From contig CM063502.1 in NCBI GenBank assembly GCA_032207245.1, positions 49,811,404-49,875,403 of the forward strand: a DNA stretch of 64,000 nucleotides, given 5' to 3'. Below, piece after piece: positions 44,930 to 57,564 of this stretch. Made by a program: the position numbers and the translations under genes. Every line of letters begins with the position of its first letter. Within the stretch, counting starts at the first letter, position 1. The DNA comes from Pardosa pseudoannulata. Its lineage: Eukaryota > Arthropoda > Arachnida > Araneae > Lycosidae. The notes beneath the pieces were generated by a model. The model ran no database searches. It was not told where the DNA came from and worked only from the letters and a program-made list of their open reading frames with translations.

Positions 44930-45590
44930 ATAAGACCGATAGATGGCGTTGTCATCCGATTTGTTTTCGACCGCTAGAATGCTTTTAATACCGAAAAACT
45001 ATGGAAGAAACTGCACATCTAGAAGGAAGGGTGGATGGTAATTCTTGTTCGTTCTATTATCTAAAAAGTCATGTTACAAGACACTTCAACGGGCTTTTCG
45101 TAACACCACTAGGTGGCGCTGTTGTGGAATTTCCCGGTGGCCGCTAGAGGGCTTGTGACATGGAAAATCTATAAAAGTGACTACACCTGGAAGGGAGGGC
45201 GGGCTGGGAACTTTCCCCTGGTTCTTGCATTTTAGTTTTATCATTTCCAGAGTTTACTCACCACCGATAGATGGCGCTGTTTCGAAATTTTTAGTGACCG
45301 CTAGAGGGCTTTTGACATGGAAAATTTTATAAAAGTAACTACACCTGGAAGGGAGGGCGGGTTGGGAACTTTCTTGGTAGCTAGTTGTTTCCTAGTTCTT
45401 GCATTCTAGTTCAATTATTTCCATAGTTTGCTCACCACTGACAGATGGCGCTGTTTTCAGTTTATAGAGCCCGCTAGAGGGCTTGACCTATAAAAGTAAC
45501 TACACCTAGAAGGGAGGGCGGGTTGGGAACTCGCCTAACACTAAGCTTTCTAGTTCTTGCATTCTAGCTTAAATGTTGCAGTATCATAAA
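44930..45590 (+). repeat. four ~158-174-bp tandem units, each with two CTCF-like motifs
   Basis: Units start near 44936, 45106, 45264 and 45438. Each has a first motif of the type CCxxTAGRTGGCGCT (44936, 45106, 45264, 45438), a second CCGCTAGAGGGC (44971 degenerate, 45141, 45298, 45471), then ACTACACCTGGAAGGGAGGG and a TTCTTGCATTCTAG stretch. The array is more G+C-rich than its surroundings. The core CCACTAGGTGGCGC at 45106 fits the CTCF consensus in every core position. Confidence 0.75.
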
Positions 45591-45971
45591 TATTTCATAC
45601 CTTTTACCATTTAAAAAGAGAACTCTTGTAAAGGGTTCTGAACAGAATTGTAATACTGATCACTAAGGAATGAACCTCTCCCTCAATATGGTGAACATTC
45701 TATCTCTGAAGACGATAGAATGTTCGTAATATTTGCACGAAAGAAATCCAATATGGGTGTCATTTCAGAAATAAGGAAAGAATGCACGTGCAATGAAATA
45801 TGTATTAAAATCTAAACGTTTCTTAGAAATTGAGAATTTATTTCAGAAGTACTACAGAGCTATTTCCCAGCTATGAATTTACCACATTTCCAGAAGTCGA
45901 ACATAATCATTTTCAATCTCGAATTAAAAAACGAAATGTTAATAACACAGCATATCATTTTACACACTATA

Positions 45972-46215
45972 ATGGCCTTTCGTGGGTTCAAATTCCGTCA
46001 CTGGCGTGGAAGCCTTTAGGAGTTTTATTAGCCCAAAGTAGATTGCAGAGCTCAAAACGGGCCGAGTCATTCACTGAGAAGCTCTTCTAATTAGAAAAAA
46101 CCACTGATAAAAGTAAGGGAAAAACTAAGGAACTAAATTTCAAATAGTAGGTAGCAATAGAAAAGTTTAGAGCTCTACAATCTACTGTTTTGCTACACGA
46201 GACCTATTACCCTTG
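45972..46215. mobile_element. SINE remnants
   Basis: Plus-strand TTTCGTGGGTTCAAATTCCG followed by a GGCGTGGAAGCC stretch, and minus-strand CTCTACAATCTACTGTTTTG near 46171-46190, are eroded pieces of the SINE. Confidence 0.45.
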
Positions 46216-48560
46216 GAGAGGGGGGAGTAACAAGAAGTTCGACATCACATACATTGTTTTAAAGTTTTTAAATTGCCAAAATTTGTTGGTATTTTCTTAA
46301 TTACGGCGAATTTCTTCACCGTCGAAATTTTTAGTTTTTAAAAGGTAAAAATGAAGAGCATTTCCTTTTAATATATAAACTTTTCCACAACTCAGTTTTG
46401 GATATACTGAAACTACCAAAATGTTTTCATATATTCCACAGTATATCATAAAAGTTTACAAAATAACTTGTAATAAAAAGTGGACATAAAAATAATCAAG
46501 AATTTTATAAAGAGATCAAGTTTAAAATGTTTTTTTACTTACCTTTCGAAATATAGGAAAGTAATTCAACCGAAAAGAGATTTGTTAGATATGTGCATTT
46601 GGAGCAGACACATATACTAATAAATCTCCATTGGGTACAACTAGACGGAAAATAAAGATTAACTCAATTACAACAAATTCAATAACAATTATGACTGCAG
46701 GAAATTTCTAATAATTCACCTAGTAATAAAATACATCCGATTATAAAAATTCATCTCAATTTTAAATAAATGGTTTCTATAAAATGTTAATAATGAAAAA
46801 CGATAACTTCATATCAGATTTATATAAAAGAAAAAAAGGATACTAAATTTTTAGTCTTCAGTTCATGAAATTGACAAATTACATCAAATTTCTAAACGTA
46901 TAAAGATTTTTAGCGTTATCCCAACGAGTGAACTGCACTCGAAGGTTATAAAATTTTTATTAAAAAAATTGAAATTATTTTATAAGGTTATGGAAGGATG
47001 GCCAATCACTTTTAAAAATCATACACCAATCGAATACATGACTTCAACGGATATCATTACTAATAAATAAAAATATATTTCAAAACAATAATACAATGGA
47101 TTCAATCAGTTAAGGAAATTGAACGATCATTAATATTTCTACAGCTACCTATTTACAGACGCACAAGAAATCAGCTAAGTAAAAAGATAAACTGCGAACA
47201 AATCATAATGTATTTGAAGAAAAATTTAATGAGGAATTCGTTATTTATAACCAAATTCTATGAGAATGAATAAGATGCTTCATTCCGACTGTCATCCGAT
47301 TAGCAAAAAATGGATCAAAGCGTTAACAACTAAGTCTGTGAGATCGTAATTTGAACTCTAAACTTAAAACGTGTCTTAAAAATTTGAAATGGTAACATGC
47401 TGAAAAAATCTGGAATGTTCTTACATTTATAAACCGCTATTGGTTTATAGATTAATAGTCACTAAAAAATGACTAAAATGTAACGAGATTCATTTAGATC
47501 ACGTTTGTTACTACAAATATAAAAAACAATCTGTTAATAGACATAAAATGAAAAAAAACTCGTTAAAAGCATGTATACTCGTATAAACACTTTAAAAATT
47601 CAGACTGTAAACGTATTAATACAAACTTATCTATAGAATGCAAACATTTAACCTTATAATCATACTAGAATGCATACGTAAAGTAATTTAATGTATAATT
47701 GTTCAAGTAAACTCGTTTAAAAAACAGCAAAATGGACCTAAACACCATTCAATTTTAAAGGGACGGGACACTTGTTTAAACCAAAATCACTATCCCAGTA
47801 AGTATTGGAATTGTTATGCAATTTAGAATCAAGTTTAAAGACAGTTTAGGAGAATAAAGTCTAATCAAGTCACTTAATATTTTAACCTGCAAAATGTTTC
47901 TGTTGAAATTTTCGCATCTCAAATGCACTCCAAATGTTCTATAAATAATTTCTACTTTAACTAGTTCAGGAATTTTTAGATACCTCTAGAATTATATTTT
48001 ATTAAAAAAAACACACACACACAATTAAATACAATGCATTTTGGCAGTATATATCACTCTCTCTCTCTCGTATATAACAAAATAAGGAATCAACTTTTTG
48101 ACTTATTCCATTCACAGTTTTATCCTATACATTACAGAATATTCGTATACATAATTTAATGCTTGCATATTTAACACAAAATAAGACTTGGAGTTTGTAA
48201 TGCATAGAATTTGAAGGAAAGCAAAACACAAGCAATGATATAAATTATATCATATGAACGAGTAACTTTCAAATTATTGAATATACAGATATAAATTTTT
48301 CCCATACATGTTTGTAAATGTGAGAACGCTATGACCCAATTGAAACAATTTGATATTTTTAAGGTTAAAGCCCCTTTCGATTGACTTCGTTATGTTAAAC
48401 TGTAAAACAGTATAAGAATTTGCAAATTTTATAAAAAGAACTATTTACCCTAAGTGTCGGTCTGATAGTTGACCATTTGAAATCGTCGAGTTTCGAAGTA
48501 CTCCGTAGCCATAACTCTGAACGAGCTACCGACGATTTAATAATTGACTGGAGCAGAAAA

Positions 48561-51244
48561 TTCATGACTCATAACTATCAAGAAACACTCACTCATTCAA
48601 CTATTAAAGAATTAAACTTCAACTTTAATCGTTTTTCAACCTTTAATTCCACTAAAGTTATACTTTTCTGTGCTATTTTCAGTTCACTGCTCAGGCGAGA
48701 ACAAGTCGAGAGGTGTGGCAACAAATGAGTTGTTTAGAGCCTGCACACAAGTATATTCTTCTTTTCAACAAAATGTAGAGATAACCAATATCAACAAAAG
48801 TGCAAAGAACTTAAAAAAAAAAAGAGTTTTCCTTGTTATAAAAATAGAACTAAGTACTGATCTTACACAGATTAACTACTTATGTACTCATTTATTTATA
48901 GAGTATTAGAGGTAATCATAAAATCAATGTTAAGGTCTAACGGTGTTTGATTTCATACAGTTTAATCTACGGTTATTTCTAATCAACACTAATTAATCAA
49001 CTGATCAACTGTTGTGCCATGCATCCTTGATTTGTAACACACTTTTTTATTTCAAGAAGAGATGGCATTATTAGGTTAAAAGTAAATTTTTAATTTTTTT
49101 TCTGGAGCTATTCTCTCACTTAAAAATATGCATTTCGTTTTTGTTCTTACATTTGCTAGTGACAAGCAAAAAATGTGACAATTACATAAAAGATACACCA
49201 AAAGTAAAAAAATTAACTATTTTTCGTGTTCTTATTGAAAATAGAATGCAAAATTTTCCGCAGTATGGAAAATGTTTAAATAAATTTTTCAATATAAATC
49301 TCCCAGATGTACAAATATTTCCCCCATAGATTAACACGACAGTTTGGGGCACTACGGTCTACTGTTAAGCTGTTACCTACTGCTTAAAGTCGATTCCGAC
49401 CATCTATGCCACCAGCGGGATTCAAACTCGTGAACTCCAGCATCGAATAGCAGCACTCTACCATTACTACTACTACCACCACGACTACTAAACCTGTTAT
49501 AACTGACAGAAAATTTATTAAAATTGTGTGTCTGGCCGATTCTTTTTATGAGCTAATATTTTAATGAAATTTGTGTTTTGATTCTAGTGAAGCAGGAGGT
49601 GCTAGTACTGTAGCAACATATAGCGCTCCAAATTGAACAATAATCAAATGTTTTTATACAAATAAAGTCGTTATATGTCTAAAATAAAATTTGTACGTGC
49701 GTGCTGAACAGAGGCTAAATAATAATATATTTGTATATAGATAAACTTTAAAAAGTGATTTTATATATTTTGGAAAATTGTATTCCGATTACAGCAAGAA
49801 ACATTGTATTTTATACTCAATAATTTCATTAAACAAAATGTGTCACAGAAAAGTTAATGCTTCAAGAGAAAAATTAAGAAATTTACAAATTTTAAAGAAT
49901 TTTTTCTGAGGTCTAGTTTAAAATTAAGGACTTTAAGAACCCATTTTTTCACTTTCCCCCAAAAGTATAAATTTTGTACGCATATATAGATACCCATAAA
50001 TTAAAACTAACTATATTAAACTAAAGGAAAAATAATAAAAAGTTCTGACTTTTAGGCACGATGTTTGCCAGTTCAACGGCACTCTATGCGTTTCAATGTT
50101 ACAATTTTAAGTGCGTATCAATTTGGAAATCTGAAATAGTTGAAGGGTGTTTGTATCTTTTCAATGTACAACTACTGTCACGAGGGTTTAGCTGAGCCGG
50201 TACCGTCATTATCTCTCTCGATGATACCTCGTATTGAACTCCTTGGGCCTTCTCTCTAGTTACTTCTGTCACTTGAAAAATTTTATTATATAAATTGTTC
50301 ATTAGGCCGATAATGAACTACAGTTAAAGGTACGCTTGAAGATTTGTATGGATTCTCTCTGGTTAAGACTTTTTAGATTAAGCCGTCCCTGTCAAAGATT
50401 ATAATACGCTTAATTATAAAATGCCTATCCCAGTACAAGAATAATAGAGCTTTAGGTTATGATACTTTTGCCGATCAGATGTATAATTCCTTCTTCGAAG
50501 AGAAAAAGAATATTCAAGACATTGTTGGTTATTATGATAAATTACTCTTTAATCAGTTTTGTTCCTAATGAATGAATTCTATCTTCATTCCAACCTATAA
50601 TGTGTGTATCTTCCTTCCCGGTCAATTTCGTCTTTGCGCAGTGCTCACTTTCTGTATGTCTTTACTATATAAATCTGTATTGCTGGTAGAATACACTATT
50701 TATCATTCCCGAATTCTTCATTCAGCTACAAATCATTACTCCCATCGATCAATGTCAAAATCAATTTAACAAGGAATTTGCAGTTAATATTCCTTACTTT
50801 TTAAAAATGTTAAACCACTGGGACCAAAACGTATTTTGGTGAGTAATGGGGCCACTTGGGAAACATGCAAGTTGACAGTATTGTTAATAATGTAGAACGA
50901 TGTGAGGTAAAAGGTGTCGCACTCTGTCCTTCTCCGAATACATTTTCATTGAGCCCTGTATTTTTTCAGAGAGATTTGGCCTAATTCGTTATTACATAAC
51001 CTTTCATTTGATTTTTTCAATTCCCTTTTTTCTTAAATGTACCCTGACCATTTTGAATCGAAATGTGGACATTAATCATAATGTGGTATGGAAGGCATGA
51101 AAGGAGTTTCTGGGGACAAGATGGTTCCCGCAATGCTACTAGAGGTAAATCGTCCTCTTTCGGACTCCATTTTTATCATGTTGCGGTGCCTTTATAATCG
51201 ATGAGCCTGTGGCAGATGCCACCTTTGCCACATCCTAGTTACGG
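48561..51244. other. no gene recognised; repeat fragments
   Basis: Contains the SINE fragment at 49.35 kb. Near 51100-51244 a GC-richer block leads to the hAT-like terminus beside the mariner fragment. Confidence 0.35.
49345..49465 (-). mobile_element. SINE fragment
   Basis: Minus-strand copy: CTACGGTCTACTGTT, TACTGCTTAAAGTCGATTCC, CACCAGCGGGATTCAAACTC and TGAACTCCAGCATCGAA follow in reverse order of the SINE body and head. Confidence 0.6.
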
Positions 51245-51600
51245 CCCTGACTATGCTTCATCAAGAGTGACAATATGTTTTCGTTTATCTCCTGCTAAAT
51301 AATTTTCATACAGGATCCTACAAAATGTTCTTCCTCGGCAAAAACTGGTGAACATTTTATTTTATAAATCTTAATCTGTAATCTTGTTTCACTGTTTATT
51401 AAATGTTGCTACAGACGTATTTATTGACTTTGCAATTGATTTCTGCGTCCGAGGATTTTCTCTTGTTACCAGGGATTTCACTTCAGAAATATATGAAACA
51501 ATACGCAATTTTTTCCTGAATTCGTTTAAAATCTTCATTTCATATGAAATTAATGATTGATGTTCACTTTTTTTTCTCATTATAAATGTTACTTATTTTT
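51245..51600 (-). pseudogene. decayed Tc1/mariner-like transposase fragment
   Basis: On the minus strand an open stretch (51580-51389) ends with VTRENPRTQKSIAKSINTSV, the look of the second helix-turn-helix of mariner-type transposases. Further on, after frame breaks, GDKRKHIVTLDEA at about 51292-51254 resembles the block around the first Asp of the DDE/D triad and is followed by a stop. The remainder of the gene is missing. The fragment ends against a CAGGGCCG-type terminus at about 51253-51246. Confidence 0.4.
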
Positions 51601-51825
51601 CACTTAAAAATTTTAGGGCTATACATTTCATAAGGTTTTTGAACTACAGAATAGGAATATTTCTCTTCGGAAATCGCTAAAACATATCCTTAATTCTCTG
51701 GAAAATACTTCCAGGGAAATGGAAATCATTATCCCTAGAAATTTTACAAAAAGCCTTTCTGTCATGGAAACCGCGATGCAGAATCCTTATCAGTGACCTC
51801 ATGTAAACACCAGTACTTTGTGAAA

Positions 51826-53535
51826 ATGACTTCAAGTTCGAGACGCTGTGAAAATATTCCTGATGACTTTTGCTACATTTGCAGCGAATATAGTGTCATT
51901 AAAAGTCGCAAGAGGAACATCACAGGGTACGTAAAACGGCTTTATTTTGCGCATTTTGGCATGAAACTTGGAGACCAGGACAAATCTTGGGCTCCTCATA
52001 AAGTTTGTGTGCAGAGTGTCAATGATTTAAGCTCATGGCTCAAAGGAAAAAAAGACTGCCTTGCGATTTGGAATTCCAATTATATGGAGGGAGCCAAAAA
52101 ACCACTTTGATGACTGTAACTTTTGTTCTTGCCATACCCATGGATATAATAGAAAAAATTTCAAGCTAATATCGTACCCTACAAACATTCTTTCGGCCAT
52201 ATGCCCCGTTCCTCATGGACCTGATGTGCCAGTGCCTTTGCCTCCAACAGAATTACCAGTTTTTTCTTCCAAATCTTCTGACTCTGATATTCCGAAGTTA
52301 AAGAATCCGATACAGAATATAACCCCTTTGAAGACAACTACCCTAGGCTTTTCTCTCAGGTTGAACTTAATGATCTGACTAAAGATCTGGGTGTTTCTAA
52401 AGAGGTAACTCAATTATTAGGCTCCAGATTGAAAGAAAAAAACTTATTGGCCAAAAGAACCACTTTTTATTGGTACAGGAATCGTGAAAAGGAATTTATT
52501 CAGTATTTTGATGAACACGAGAACCTCATTTATTGCTCATATGTTCCTGGATTGATGAGAAAATTTAAGATTCCCTGCAATAACGAAGAATGGAGGCTTT
52601 TTATAGATTCATCAAAAAGGAACCTTAAAGCTGTGCTACTTCATCAAGGAAACCAATGGGCGTCTGTGCCAGTTGGACACTTGGTGCATTTAAAAGAAAG
52701 GTATGAGAACCTAGCTCTCGTTCTCAACAAAATAAAATATGACAACCACGGCTGGATCATTCGCGGTGATTTAAAAATCATCACCATGCTTCTCGGTCAA
52801 CAAAACGGGTATACAAAATTTCCGTGTTTTATTTGTGAGACAGCCGTGACAAAACACAATTGGGTCAGAAAAGATTGGTCCAAAAGGCAGAATCTTGTGC
52901 CAGGCACCAAAAATGTAATTCGTGTAAGCTTGGTTGATAAAAAAAAATATATATATATATATTACTATCCTCCCTGCATATAAAATTAGGTGTTATGAAG
53001 CAGTTTGTTAAGGCTCTTCCAAAAGATGGTGATTGCTTTAAATATATGTGTAAAAAGTTTTCTGGATTTTCTGAAGCCAAATTGAAAGAGGGAGTCTTCG
53101 TAGGACCAGACATCCGAAAACTTATTAAGAATAACAAATTTGAGACAACTATGACATTAAAGGAAAGAGAAATTGGGTTGCCTTCAAAGATGTTGATGTT
53201 GTGGAAAAATTTCTGGGCAATCACAAAGATCCCAAATTTAAAACAATTGGCAACATGCTAGACAAATTTCAAGTGTTGGGCTGCACCATGAGTGTAAAAT
53301 TGCATTTCCTCCAATCGCATTTGGACTTTTTCCCTGAAAATTTAGGATCCGTCAGCGAAGAACAGGGAGAAGGTTCCACCAAGACATCAAGGATATGGAG
53401 AGAAAATATCAAGGTAGGTGGAATAAGAATATGCTTGCCGACTATTGTTGGATGTTAGCAAGAGATGAAGATAAGATTGAACGTAAAAGAAGAACGTCAA
53501 AAAGAAATTTTAACGGAAAAAATGTACGTAACTAA
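51826..53535 (+). pseudogene. frameshifted copy of a multi-copy arthropod protein family (element-associated, function unknown)
   Basis: One intronless gene of about 570 codons is broken across frames: 51826-~52058 (frame 1), ~52061-52300 (frame 2), ~52300-52935 (frame 1), ~52965-53170 (frame 3), ~53172-53370 (frame 2), 53371-53535 (frame 1, TAA at 53533). The breaks are small indels; one coincides with an (AT)n tract at 52949-52961. In order it shows a Cys-x2-Cys near FCYICSEYS, KSWAPHKVC where the next Cys-x2-Cys is spoiled by Ser, IIWREPKNHFDDC with another Cys pair, a Pro-rich spacer, then SKRNLKAVLLHQGN, GYTKFPCFIC, PLHIKLGVMKQFVKA, EGVFVGP, SHLDFFPENLG and DYCWMLARDE. I recognise these as a highly repeated uncharacterised family in arthropod genomes, probably carried by a mobile element. 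I cannot assign the class. No long terminal inverted repeats were seen. Confidence 0.7.
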
Positions 53536-56163
53536 ATTTAAATGTCTTTGTTTCGTATTGAGTTTCAAATATATTTCAAACTTACATTTATTATATATAT
53601 ATATAAACCTTAATAAAACGTAAAAACAGGTCGTTGGGGTTTTTCTAGGAGTGTTTTTCTTATAAAATTAATGTAAAAAAATTTAATAACGAGGGAACTT
53701 TTTGTCTCGCCCTGGTGCAGCTCATGCGTACTGGTTGCGATGGTTTTCATTCTTTATATACTAAATGTATACATTTTTAATTTTAATAGTTGTTTAAAAA
53801 TTAATATGTCTTATTATAAACAGATTAAATAAACTCACATGAATAGATAAAACCCACTGTTGCCAGTTAGTACAAGCTAACAGTTCGAGAGCATTTTTTC
53901 CATATAGGACATTACCAGTAATATGTACATCAATTTTACAAAAAATCCTGACGTGATGGAAAAAAATGGAGGTCATTTTCGAAATCAGCATACCAAATAA
54001 CTTAAAAATTTGGAAAAGTTTCTCTTGTATTTTCCAAAAATTTCAATTTCGCAGGCCTGTGTTATACCTCCCCTCAATCGTTCTAAAAATGTGTAAATGT
54101 ACTCTGTAAAAATTCCGGATACTTTAATTACCTTCATTAATTATATGCAAAAGTTATTCGTTAATTACCTCGTCCTTACCTTAATTTTTATAATTCAACA
54201 AAAGAAACCCAATTATCGGGAAGTAGTTTCACTGAAGATATAAAAATACTTTACTATACATAATCCTTATCGCGTAATATCAAACTTCATACCTTTCATG
54301 ATTTACTTCGAGTGTGGAGAACTTTTATGAAATATTTTAGATTAACTTATATATAGAAAAATTAAAGGAAACTAGAGTCAATAAAGTAGGTATACAAAAA
54401 TATGAATGAGATAAAGACAGGAATGTTTAAATATAATATCAATACTCAATAGGTCTGGCTGAGAATATTAAGTCTTATAAATATATGTAATTTATTTGGT
54501 ATTATAGCTAGGAAAAAGCTATGAATAAGAAACAAACTTTGTAATGTTTCAAATATAACTATCGTAAACTGTATTTGATATAGAACAATACATTAATTAT
54601 AAGAATAATTTTAAAATAATTTGAATTAAACAAAATTCTTTTATGGAGAAAAATTGGTAATGTTTTACAATCTACAATCACATCTACATCATTAAAATAT
54701 TGCTTCAGTGGAGTGGAGAGGAGTCAAAAATCTTTGCTTCTAAATATTTTGGAACTTGATATCCTTGGCTGGTAATAATAAAAATCCTTTTAAAGCCTAC
54801 ACCATTCCTAATATTAAAAATGTTAAATGAGAATATTACATTATCTTTCAGAAACTGTAGTTATGGTGTAGCTTTTTGTAATAAAAATTTTAGTTTAAAA
54901 AAATGCCTAGCAATAATGACTTGTTGTTTTCAATAATTTGCAAGTTCTAGTTTGCAAGAACTTCAGAAAGAGCTTGAGAACCGGCAGTTGAGAATTGTAA
55001 TAAAGCTTTATACAGAAATAATTTGATATCATGCATTGCTATGTTTGATAAAACAATGAGCAATTAAAATATTCTTTCTCTTCATGTTAGCATTAAAACA
55101 AATAGCACTAATGTTAAATGACATAACCCCCTGTAAGAAGTTTCACTGCAGGAATGTTTCAAAAATACTAATGTAAACATTACGAACTGAAAAGGTATTA
55201 ATCACAAATTTATGCAGTTAAAAATTGACACAAGAACTTTAAGTCGAAATTGTATTTCCAATTATTATGTCACTTTGAGTTAGAGGGAACCAGTAAAAGC
55301 ATGGGAATGAACGAGGATGGTTCTGCAGCGTAGTATCAGCAGTTCATAGCTTATAAAAGCATATTTACAGCTAAATTCAATAGGTTAATTTGATTGGTGA
55401 ATTCTGCTGATACACATCAATTATAGCTAAATAGACTAAATAAACCCTAAAATATAGTTTGTAAAATGTTTATGAAAGCTATAGCAAGTAGTTTAGAAAT
55501 TTTCTTATCTACAACAAACTCCTAACGTATACTCCAACAATTGACTTCAAAGACGTAATATAGTCTCAGAACATCCACAGAAGTAATAGGTGAGATAAAG
55601 CTTAAACTTATCAGATAATTCACTTAGATGTGAAAGTTGTGGCCAAAGTTTGTACTCTTTTATACTTATTTGTATGGGTTGAAATCAAGGATTTTTTGGA
55701 ACAATTTCTTTGTGTAGCAACTAGTTTTACTTTATTTTACAGGAGTTTGCTTATTTAATTTTTCTTGTAAATTTGATAAAATTTGTTTGAATGATGGTAT
55801 TCTGCATGGGCCTTAATGTTTAAAATGTTTACAAACACCAAAAGGCATTGAATTGTTTAACAAGTAACGAATTTCAACTGTTGTTGACGGATAATGTATA
55901 GTGCATTGAACAAAATAAGCATACTATATGTATTGCTTTTGTCATTTAAACCAGCATGAATGTTAAGAATTGTAAATTTAAGAAATGAAATTGTTTCACC
56001 ACAGGAAATGTATTGTACTATTAGATAGAATAAAGCTTTTGAGTTGGAATGTAGAAAAAAATATATATGTACTTAAAACCCAACGTGAAGAAATAAAAAC
56101 AAACTGTCCTTTTCACCACACTAAATTAACAGCTCAATCGTGGCTATGAAGCAGCTGTTTGCT
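53536..56163. other. no gene recognised
   Basis: AT-rich sequence without identifiable genes or repeats. Confidence 0.4.
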
Positions 56164-56167
56164 TTAA

Positions 56168-56432
56168 CACTAAACATACCATATAACGGGTCAAATGACC
56201 CATAAGGTTTATGTAAAAAATGCGATGGGAAATGAATTAAAAATTCTTATTCTTTGTGTTTGCAATACATAAAAATTGACAATATACAATTTCGTTAAAT
56301 TATAATAAAGCTTATTTGTCTATTCCCTTCCAATTTTCCTATTTTATACATTTATAATCAGAAAAACAAAGTCCGGTCATTTGACCCGCTATGGTAGAAA
56401 TAGGTATGTATTAAGTGTTGGTATGTTTAGTA
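56168..56432. mobile_element. 265-bp MITE with TTAA flanks and GGTCAAATGACC arms
   Basis: TTAA at 56164-56167 and 56433-56436. Termini CACTAAACATACCAT and, reverse-complemented, TACTAAACATACCAA. Each arm then carries CGGGTCAAATGACC (56187-56202 and about 56375-56389). Interior AT-rich and non-coding. Confidence 0.75.
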
Positions 56433-57183
56433 TTAAATTTCATTTAGTTAGCCTTATACAATGTATGGTAACGTATACGGTATATCAATGTTATTACTTG
56501 GCTCTTTGGATAAGCAATATCAAAAGGTGAAATTCATCCATTGGGCAATTTCACGCTCCATAACTTATTTCATGATGAATTTAGCTTTCCTTTGAAACAA
56601 AAGGACACAGTTAGTGGCGATACAGGCAAGTGTCCAAGTACACTATTAGGTAGCATCAGATTGCTTGCTTACAAATTTTCTCGGATAGAGATATTTAATT
56701 AAATCACCTACTGATGATATAGTCTGTAAAATAGGCTGTGCATCTATTTATTATTTTCCAGAACTCTAACCTTTCCAAAATCTAATATAAAAACCCATCT
56801 TGTAAATCTGGTGTGTTGTTTAGTAGTCATTTTAACAGTCAAAGTATCAGAAAGTAGAAAAGAAAAAAAAGGCTGCATTACTTTATAGCTTATCTATATA
56901 ATACTTTGTTTCTTTGCACTCAGGTCAGGTAGTTAAAATGGGCAACTTCTTTTGGCGTTTCGTATCAAATTAAGCAGCTCGAAACTTTCATTACTGTAGA
57001 TGTTCATTATCAGCTTATGATATTTTAAACATTTGTAACTCTTCCTTTCTTTTCAGCAAGATTTTTGGGTCAATGATATTTGACATAATATTGGATAAAT
57101 GCAAGTATTCTTGCCCCTACTTTATTCTTTTCTATCATTTTCCACAATCCTGTTAAATGCAAATTGTATATTCAAGAAGTTTA

Positions 57184-57315
57184 GGGCCGGTTTCACCAGT
57201 CATTTATTGGCTAACCTCGATTAGCCAAAGGCGCCAACCAATGGTAAGACACAATTCTACGTTTAAACAGAGATTATTCGCGGTTAGCCGTTCAACGACT
57301 TTCGCAAGACCGGTC
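57184..57315. mobile_element. GGGCCGG-type short inverted-repeat element
   Basis: Ends GGGCCGGTTTCACCA and GCAAGACCGGTCC, internal inverted parts GGCTAACCTCGATTAGCC and TTCGCGGTTAGCCGTTCAACG. Flanking TTA/TAA makes the duplication ambiguous (TA or part of the terminus). Confidence 0.65.
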
Positions 57316-57564
57316 CTAAGTCTAATATATCTAAAGCAGTGGTACGCAAACCTTTTTCTTTTGTATACTTTTGTGTAAATTTTTTTCGTGATCTCTGGAT
57401 AAGAAAAATATATAGCTCTACTTTTATAAAGAATATTTTTTCTCTATTTTACTAGTACCTAATACTCCTTGAAAGAAAAAGCCGCATTTTTTAAGGTCAG
57501 CGAAACCCAAGGTTTGAACACCAATGCTCTAAAGTATAAATAGTTTGATAATGACCGAATAATT

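Larger units (their letters stand above)
41370..48560. repeat. ~7.2-kb inverted duplication with diverged ~2.1-2.5-kb arms
   Basis: Left arm 41370-43905 matches right arm 46465-48560 in reverse complement, collinear at many points: CAGAGCTACGG / CAGAGTTATGG; AACTTTAAAAATATCGATTTG / CAAATTTGATATTTTTAAGG-like; CCAAATTCCATGCATT / AATGCATAGAATTTGAAG; ATTCCAATAATTACTG / AGTATTGGAATTG; ATTAATCTATAAACCAGTAG / CTATTGGTTTATAGATTAAT; GTACCCAATGGAGATTTATT / AATAAATCTCCATTGGGTAC. The arms are clearly diverged and of unequal length, so the event is old. No intact gene is seen in either arm. The spacer (43.9-46.5 kb) holds a SINE and the CTCF-like tandem array. Confidence 0.75.
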
